In this document: positions 58,350-64,000 of the stretch, piece by piece
Position numbering within the stretch: the stretch's first letter is position 1
Layout: every line of letters begins with the position of its first letter
Assembly (NCBI RefSeq): GCF_947499065.1
Contig: NZ_CANMMT010000008.1
Coordinates: forward strand, 62,001-126,000
Length of the DNA: 64,000 nucleotides
DNA from: an uncultured Tenacibaculum sp.
Lineage (GTDB): Bacteria; Bacteroidota; Bacteroidia; Flavobacteriales; Flavobacteriaceae
Reading direction: 5' to 3'
Translations under genes and position numbers: made by a program
The notes under the pieces: model-generated
The model's database searches: none
Seen by the model: only the letters and a program-made list of their open reading frames with translations
What the model was told of the DNA's origin: nothing

Positions 58350-59420
58350 TTATTCTTCTTTATCTTCTATAATTCCTAAACGTTTAGCACGTTGTTCCCA
58401 ACTTTTTCTAGCTAAACTTTGTAAGTCAGCAACATTATCGCTTTCATCCATTATCTCATAACCTAATAAAGTTTCAATAACATCTTCTTGAGTTACTAAA
58501 CCACTCACAGTACCATATTCATCAACTACAAGCGCTAAGTGTTCTCTTTGCTCTATTAGCTTTTCAAATAAGTTAGGAATAGATAATTCTCTATTAGCTA
58601 TGATAATGTCTCTTTTAATCGATTTTAAAGGCTCATTTCCTTTATTTTCAACCATAGCAAGTAATAATTGGTCTTTTAAAATATAACCAGTAATATTATC
58701 AGAGTTTTCAGAGTACACAGGGATTCTTGAAAAACGTAAAAGTCTATTGTCTTCAAAGAAAGATTGAATAGTTTGGTTTTCATCAGCAGTAACAATTACT
58801 GTACGAGGAGTCATAATATGTTTAGCTTGAACATCTTTAAAATTCAGCATATTTTTAATAACCTTACTTTCACTTTCTTGAAAAACTCCTTCTTGTTCGG
58901 CAATATCAGCCATGGCAGAAAAATCTTCTCTACTTAAAACACTTTCACCATGCCCGCCTTTACCAAACATTTTAGTGAATAGTTGAAGTACCCATATGAT
59001 TCCGGTGTATTTAAATAATATAATTAAAAAGCTCAATGCTTTTGTTGTAAAATTAGCTAAGCCTTTCCAGTAAGTAGCTCCTATGGTTTTAGGAATAATT
59101 TCAGAGGCAACTAAAATTAAAATAGTCATAACAAAAGATACCCAAAAAACTCCATTACCTTCACCTCCAAAAGCTTCTTCAGCTTGTGTACCAACTAATA
59201 TAGCACCAACAGTATGTGCAACGGTATTTAGAGTTAAAATAGCGATTAGGGGTTTGTCAACATCTTTTTTAATTTCTTCTAATTTAGTTGCAAAAGCTTT
59301 TCCTTCTTTCTTTTTTAGATTGATAAATGTAGGAGTTACACTTAATAATACTGCTTCTAGAATAGAGCATAAAAAGGAAAAGAGAATAGATAAAGTTGCG
59401 AAAACTATTAATAAAGTCAT
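58350..59420 (-). CDS. CNNM/DUF21 membrane protein with CBS pair (HlyC/CorC family)
   Basis: Residues 1-150 form the CNNM transmembrane domain (SILEAVLLSVTPTFI, NTVAHTVGAILVG, ASEIIPKTIGATYW). A CBS pair follows (about 195-320, MTPRTVIVTADENQTIQSF … LVVDEYGTVSGLVTQEDVIETLLG). The usual C-terminal CorC_HlyC domain is missing. Relatives regulate or move Mg2+ and other divalent ions. Confidence 0.9.
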   Translation of the reverse strand: MTLLIVFATLSILFSFLCSILEAVLLSVTPTFINLKKKEGKAFATKLEEIKKDVDKPLIAILTLNTVAHTVGAILVGTQAEEAFGGEGNGVFWVSFVMTILILVASEIIPKTIGATYWKGLANFTTKALSFLIILFKYTGIIWVLQLFTKMFGKGGHGESVLSREDFSAMADIAEQEGVFQESESKVIKNMLNFKDVQAKHIMTPRTVIVTADENQTIQSFFEDNRLLRFSRIPVYSENSDNITGYILKDQLLLAMVENKGNEPLKSIKRDIIIANRELSIPNLFEKLIEQREHLALVVDEYGTVSGLVTQEDVIETLLGYEIMDESDNVADLQSLARKSWEQRAKRLGIIEDKEE

Positions 59421-59454
59421 TTTTTTATTTTTTTGGCTAAAATAAGGAAAAAAG

Positions 59455-59482
59455 AAACCTCAAAGGTTTCCCTCTGAGGTTT
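59455..59482 (-). terminator. Terminator of the DUF3078 gene at 59510
   Basis: AAACCTCA … TGAGGTTT stem; on the minus strand followed by TTTCTTTTTTCC. Confidence 0.7.
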
Positions 59483-59509
59483 GTTTATATTATTGTTAGT
59501 AGACGTTAA

Positions 59510-60349
59510 TTAAAAACCATAGTTAACACCTAAACCAAAAACTTCTCTTGTTTGGAACCCTCTAAAAGCGTTATCATCATAAATAGCTTGCATAGAAAGG
59601 TTAGCAGATAAATATTTATTTACCTTCATAACTACATTTACAGTATAATCAATATCTACGTTTTGAAAATCTTCTAAATAGTTACTATATAAGTTTAAAA
59701 TGTTCTCAACAGAAACGTTTTCCATTATAACAAATTTATAGTAAGCATTTACAGCAGCACCCAATTCATAACGAGTAGATTCACCTTGAGCAACACCAAA
59801 TGCAGGTCCCGCAACAGTTAAGTCGCTGTTAACTACTACTAATTTAGAAGTAGCTGGAGCTAAGTTTACTTTTAAGTTGTCAGACTTTTTCCATAACATA
59901 CCTGGTCCAAATTGGAAATAAGCAGGTGAGAAAAAATGTGAAGTTTGAACTCCATTTGCAAATGTAGAAGACATTTGTGTTTTAAAGTTGAAAAAAGCTG
60001 AATAGTACCAATATCCTGAAGCTTTCTTACCTACTAAAGAGTTTAACTCAAAACGATCATCTGTCTTTTGTAAATCCTGACCTCTTAATTTAGTTAAACC
60101 ATACGAAGCAATTATTTTATTATCCCAAGTCCAATCACCTTTTGTATAGTTAAAATCATAATTTAAACCTAGAGTTCCTGAAATATTATTAGTTCCTCCA
60201 GCTAACCAGTTGTTAAACGCAGACTGATTGAATAAAAAAGAGATGTTACCACTTTTTTTCCAACCTTCTTTTGGTTCTTCTTTTTTTTCCTCTTGTGCAT
60301 TAACTGTTAATGCTCCAAATAATACAGCAATAGCTAATAGTTTTTTCAT
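59510..60349 (-). CDS. DUF3078 outer-membrane-type protein (copy 1)
   Basis: 279 aa with a signal (about 1-19, VLFGALTVNAQE). The DUF3078 signature is GWKKSGNISFLFNQSAFNNWLAGGTNNISGT, then WDNKIIASYGLTK, LQKTDDRFELNSLVGKKA and FFSPAYFQFGPGMLWKKSDNLKVN. Alternating aromatic strands indicate an outer-membrane beta-barrel. Closely related to the gene at 60431 but with a separate leader. Confidence 0.88.
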   Translation of the reverse strand: MKKLLAIAVLFGALTVNAQEEKKEEPKEGWKKSGNISFLFNQSAFNNWLAGGTNNISGTLGLNYDFNYTKGDWTWDNKIIASYGLTKLRGQDLQKTDDRFELNSLVGKKASGYWYYSAFFNFKTQMSSTFANGVQTSHFFSPAYFQFGPGMLWKKSDNLKVNLAPATSKLVVVNSDLTVAGPAFGVAQGESTRYELGAAVNAYYKFVIMENVSVENILNLYSNYLEDFQNVDIDYTVNVVMKVNKYLSANLSMQAIYDDNAFRGFQTREVFGLGVNYGF

Positions 60350-60430
60350 TGGTGTGTTTTTATATTAAATTCTTTTTTCAGTGCAAAAATTACACTGTCC
60401 CTTACTTTAGACAAAGTTATTTATTAAAAG

Positions 60431-61279
60431 TCACTTTTTATGAAAAATATAATTTAGCCCTAAACCAAATACTTCCTTAAGTTGAATTTTACTTGAAGCG
60501 TCATCATCTATTATAGCATGAAACCCAACATTAGTAGAAAGATACTTGTTTATTTTTACAAAAAGGTTTAATTGATAATCAATATCAATGTTTTGTGGTT
60601 TTTGTAAATAATCAGAATATATAGATATTATATTTTCCATAGTAACATCTTTCATTATAACATATTTAAAGTAAGCTGATAAGTTAAAACCTAAACTGTA
60701 ACTAGTGTTTCTGTTTTCTTCTACACCATATTTTCCTGAGAATTGATCGGAAACAAAAGTAAAACGGGAAGTTGCTGGAGCTATATTTATTCTAGCATTA
60801 TCAGATTTTTTCCAAAGCATACCTGGTCCAAAACTCCAATAAGCAGGAGCAAAAAAATCAGAGACCAATACTTTAGGGTCAGTTTTGTAGTTGTATCCTT
60901 TTGTATATTGAGTTTTAAAATTACTAAAGAAAGAAAAGAACCAGTATTTTTTAGCTTTTAAACCAAGTAAAGAGTTGTATTCAAAACGATCATCGGTTTT
61001 TTGTAGCCCAGAACCACTTATGTAACTTATACCGTAGGCACTAATAATTTTATTATCCCAGTTCCAGTTTCCATTTTTATAGTTAAAATCATAATTTAAA
61101 CTAACATTTCCAGCAATAGTATTATTGCCTCCTGCTGTCCAATTTGAAAAGGAAGATTGGTTGAATAAAAAAGTAGATTTACCTAATACAGTCCATTTTT
61201 TAGGAATACTATCTTTTTTTTGTTGCGAATACATTATACCAGCAACACTTATAAAAAGTATTAAAAATAATTTTTGCAT
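60431..61279 (-). CDS. DUF3078 outer-membrane-type protein (copy 2)
   Basis: 282 aa, signal about 1-18. It shares with copy 1 the blocks FLFNQSSFSNWTAGGNNTIAGN, LQKTDDRFEYNSLLGLKAKKYW and SFGPGMLWKKSDNARINIAPATS. It lies 81 bp upstream of copy 1 on the same strand, a tandem duplication. The loops are the most diverged parts, as expected for barrels with different ligands. Confidence 0.88.
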   Translation of the reverse strand: MQKLFLILFISVAGIMYSQQKKDSIPKKWTVLGKSTFLFNQSSFSNWTAGGNNTIAGNVSLNYDFNYKNGNWNWDNKIISAYGISYISGSGLQKTDDRFEYNSLLGLKAKKYWFFSFFSNFKTQYTKGYNYKTDPKVLVSDFFAPAYWSFGPGMLWKKSDNARINIAPATSRFTFVSDQFSGKYGVEENRNTSYSLGFNLSAYFKYVIMKDVTMENIISIYSDYLQKPQNIDIDYQLNLFVKINKYLSTNVGFHAIIDDDASSKIQLKEVFGLGLNYIFHKK

Positions 61280-61386
61280 CGATTATATTTTAAAACTATT
61301 GTCTATTAATTAGTTAGACTAACATTAAAAAAATCAGCAAATATATTTATACTTTATGAAATAAATAAATTACAAGTTTATGTTTT

Positions 61387-63948
61387 TTAAAAACTTAACC
61401 TAAAACTTACGTTAGGAGTAAAGCCTAAAGATTCTGTATCTTGTTCTATTAATTTTCCTTCGCCAAAACCACTTTTGTTTTCTTGAACAACATCATAAGT
61501 TCGCTTAAGAATATTTTTCCTGTTTAAAATATTTAGTAATGAGATGTTAAATCTACCTTTTATGGTTTTCTTTTTATTCATATGGAAATCATAACCAGCC
61601 GAAAAATCTAATCTAGAATAATTAGGAAGTCTGCTATCGTTAATCCCGTTCCTTTCAATAAAATAATTGTTAGCTAAGCCATTATTTGAGGTAAATGGAA
61701 TTCCAATTCTGTAAGTATATCCCAATGAGAAATTATACTCTTTGTATTTAAAATTATTGGCAAAATAAAAGGAGTGAGTAACATCAAAGTTACCTGTAAA
61801 CTCTTTATTTTCGTTAAAATCGTTAATAAGAAAAGTAGTTTTTCCAGTATGGTAACTTAACCAAGTGTTGTAATTTTTCCAGTTCTTTTTTATCAAAAAA
61901 TCTAAACCAAGTGTTTTTGATTCTCCTGTTAATATGTCTCGTGTAAAAGAGTCAAATCCACTAGTTAAAGAAGTAATTCCTTTAATATTTCTTTTATAAA
62001 CATCTATATCAATTAACCAATTATTCTTATTAAATAAGGCTCCAATGGTAATTTGTTGACTTTCTAATAAAGGAATATCTTTTTGATTAGATAAAGCCCA
62101 TAGTTGGTTTTCTAAACCGAAATCGGTAGTATAAAATTCAACTATTCGACTAATGTTTTGTTGTTTTATCTCAAAAGAACTATTTAGCCAAAATTTAGGT
62201 AAAACTTGTATCTGTGTATAAGCTCTAGGTTCAAAAGTAGTTTTATTTAATAAAGAGAAATGATTGGCTCTTGCTCCTAAACTAACTATAATATTTTTGT
62301 TTTTGTTATATAAGTATTCAGTAAAAAAAGAATGTGATTGATTTATATCACTTTGATTTGAATATTTTTCTACAAAAATAAGATCGTTTTTCTTTCCTAA
62401 AAGAAAGTGAACATCATTGTAGGCATACTGATATCCTAGACTAAACTTAGAACTTGTGTTTATTTTGTAATCTAAACTAGTATTAATATCAAGGTTTTTA
62501 ACATGGTTGTCTTTACTAGTAAAAGCGTATAGTGTATTGTCTTTTTGTTTATTATTTCTGTACTTTAAACTATAATCGGAATAACTAATGGTGGTCTTAC
62601 TATTGATTTTTGAATTCCATTGCTTGTCCCATTCGATATTATAACCATCGTTTTTAATTAATAAATCATCGCTTCTTTTATCGTTAAAATCAGGAGAGAA
62701 GAATGAGTGGTCCAAGGAATTTTTAATGCTAATTTGACTAAATGATATTTTATCATCATTAGTAGGTTTATAAATTAGCTTGGTGTTAAAATCTTGAAAG
62801 AAAAAATCGGTATTAACTTTAGCATCTATCTCTTGTACTAATCGCTCGTCTTTAGATATAATAGTATGTTGAAAAGCTTTTTGAGATAATTGTCTGTATG
62901 TGGGAGTATTCAATACATCCGTAATTGAACGTCTTCCAGAAACTGATATACTTAATTTGGGAGAAATAGGTAAACTAACATTTGCATCGGCATGTGTAAA
63001 GTTCATTCCTACAGAACCTTTAATTTTTGAAGGGATGTTGTTACCGGTTTCAACGTTAATAACACCTCCAATATGATTACCATATTTGGCTTTAGAAGTA
63101 CCTCTGTATACTTCAACCTTATCTATAGTTTCAGGATTCAAGGCAGATATGGCTCCAAAGAAATGCGAAGCTGTAAATAGTTTTATTTGATTGAATAGTA
63201 TTAGGTTCTGATCAGGAGTACCACCGCGAATGTGCATTCCAGTTGCAGTTTCATCAACGTTTACTATTCCTGGTAATTGTTGAACTGTATAAAAAACATC
63301 AGGTTCTGTTAGTCCAGGAATAATATCTTGGTTTTTAGGTTTAAAAACTAACGCACCGTCAATGGTTTTAGATAAGCCATTAGTTAAATAATTTGTAATA
63401 ACTATTTCGTTTAATACTGCATTTTCTTCTTCTAAAAATAATGAGGAGCAGCCTGTTGTTGAGAAACTACTAGCAGCTCTTTTTTTTGATTTAAATCCGA
63501 CATAAGAAACATTAACGGTATCAGTAATATGTAAATTTCTTAGTTCAAAATAACCATCTATATCGGTTTGAGTACCTATGTTTTTATTTTTTAATGTAAT
63601 AGTAGCGCCTATTAAAGGCTCTTTATTATGTTTAGAAAAGAGATTTCCACAAATGTTTATTCTATTCTTAAGTCTTGAAATAGCATATCTGTTTTTAGAT
63701 ATTTTTTTAAAATTAAGTTTAGAATATTTTTCTAAATCTTTAATGATAGAACTTATGTCTTTGTCTTTTTCAGATTTAAAAGGAATCTTTTGGTTGTTAA
63801 CAATTTCATCTGAAAAAGAAAATTTAACACTGTATAAATCACTTAACTCGATTAAAACATCTTTTAAATGTCTCAATCGAGTCGTTTTGTTTTGAGCAAA
63901 TACAGATAAGGATAAACTCAGTAATACGAAACATATCAGTTTCTTCAT
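61387..63948 (-). CDS. STN-domain TonB-dependent receptor (FecA-like)
   Basis: 853 aa: signal (1-18), a secretin/TonB N-terminal (STN) signalling domain (about 20-95, LKDVLIELSDLYSVKFSFSDEIV), a carboxypeptidase-D-like domain (about 95-170, GATITLKNKNIGTQTDIDGYFEL), a plug (about 205-300, VQQLPGIVNVDETATGMHIRGGTPDQ) and a barrel ending RLSF. The STN domain and the gene upstream suggest FecIR-type surface signalling. The substrate is unknown. Confidence 0.9.
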   Translation of the reverse strand: MKKLICFVLLSLSLSVFAQNKTTRLRHLKDVLIELSDLYSVKFSFSDEIVNNQKIPFKSEKDKDISSIIKDLEKYSKLNFKKISKNRYAISRLKNRINICGNLFSKHNKEPLIGATITLKNKNIGTQTDIDGYFELRNLHITDTVNVSYVGFKSKKRAASSFSTTGCSSLFLEEENAVLNEIVITNYLTNGLSKTIDGALVFKPKNQDIIPGLTEPDVFYTVQQLPGIVNVDETATGMHIRGGTPDQNLILFNQIKLFTASHFFGAISALNPETIDKVEVYRGTSKAKYGNHIGGVINVETGNNIPSKIKGSVGMNFTHADANVSLPISPKLSISVSGRRSITDVLNTPTYRQLSQKAFQHTIISKDERLVQEIDAKVNTDFFFQDFNTKLIYKPTNDDKISFSQISIKNSLDHSFFSPDFNDKRSDDLLIKNDGYNIEWDKQWNSKINSKTTISYSDYSLKYRNNKQKDNTLYAFTSKDNHVKNLDINTSLDYKINTSSKFSLGYQYAYNDVHFLLGKKNDLIFVEKYSNQSDINQSHSFFTEYLYNKNKNIIVSLGARANHFSLLNKTTFEPRAYTQIQVLPKFWLNSSFEIKQQNISRIVEFYTTDFGLENQLWALSNQKDIPLLESQQITIGALFNKNNWLIDIDVYKRNIKGITSLTSGFDSFTRDILTGESKTLGLDFLIKKNWKNYNTWLSYHTGKTTFLINDFNENKEFTGNFDVTHSFYFANNFKYKEYNFSLGYTYRIGIPFTSNNGLANNYFIERNGINDSRLPNYSRLDFSAGYDFHMNKKKTIKGRFNISLLNILNRKNILKRTYDVVQENKSGFGEGKLIEQDTESLGFTPNVSFRLSF

Positions 63949-63954
63949 ATAAAA

Positions 63955-64000
63955 CTATTTTTCAGTCAATTCAATTAAGTTGTTTTTGTTTGAAATGGTA
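63955..64000 (-). CDS. C-terminal end of an upstream gene, possibly fecR
   Basis: On the minus strand TISNKNNLIELTEK and a TAG stop are readable, 6 bp before the receptor's ATG; the rest lies outside. Anti-sigma FecR genes usually precede STN receptors in Bacteroidota, so FecR is likely but not shown by these 14 residues. Confidence 0.4.
   Translation of the reverse strand, partial: TISNKNNLIELTEK

Overview
The window is low-GC chromosomal DNA from a marine-type member of the Flavobacteriaceae (Bacteroidota). The evidence is a type IX secretion plug protein (DUF5103), two TonB-dependent receptors with carboxypeptidase-like N-terminal domains, a complete Na+-NQR operon, many Bacteroidota-specific DUF proteins, and promoters of the Bacteroidota TAnnTTTG (-7) type. 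The genus cannot be fixed from this sequence; a Tenacibaculum/Polaribacter-like organism is an inference. I saw no rRNA, tRNA or CRISPR array.

Layout. 0-1.3 kb: a clipped gene and a lipoprotein sharing a related C-terminal domain, ending at a strong terminator. 1.3-8 kb: housekeeping genes (lpxH, tadA, tatD-ogt, an aspartic-protease-like protein, a small tail-anchored protein, an aminotransferase, a fatty-acid desaturase, rsmG). 8-9.6 kb: an arsenic-type operon (arsR, DUF6428, arsenate reductase/LMW phosphatase) with two near-identical operators. 9.6-13 kb: a DEAD-box helicase, chrA and a YceI-like secreted protein.

13.1-31.6 kb is the unusual part: 25 consecutive genes, all on the minus strand, mostly short and of unknown function. 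They include a TIR gene with a membrane partner, a second CAP12-like TIR gene, DUF4240, DUF2199, DUF4375, two RDD proteins, an alpha/beta hydrolase, an acyltransferase plus LytTR regulator, and DoxX. About a dozen diverged copies of one intergenic element separate them; this element has inverted outer arms and an inner ACCTAA/TTAGGT pair. A second dispersed repeat of about 60 bp and a 41-bp palindromic tandem repeat lie in the same zone. It resembles an integron-type cassette cluster without an integrase, and the TIR genes make part of it a candidate defence locus.

31.7-42.9 kb returns to stable chromosome: a lipoprotein, P5C dehydrogenase (pruA), an NRDE protein, a three-gene operon of paralogous exported proteins, DUF3667, apaG, the T9SS plug protein, a lipoprotein, and a frameshifted remnant of a di-haem cytochrome c peroxidase. 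43-49 kb is nqrABCDEF, the sodium-pumping NADH dehydrogenase, in the usual order. 49-53.3 kb holds an unlisted 52-aa zinc ribbon, a DEVD-variant helicase with a coupled small gene, an unlisted 33-aa peptide gene with its own promoter and terminator, a uracil-DNA-glycosylase-like gene and hflX. 53.6-64 kb is an envelope block: two related TonB-like proteins leading into a TonB-dependent receptor, a CNNM/CBS membrane protein, two DUF3078 paralogues, and an STN-type receptor preceded at the window edge by the tail of another minus-strand gene, possibly fecR.
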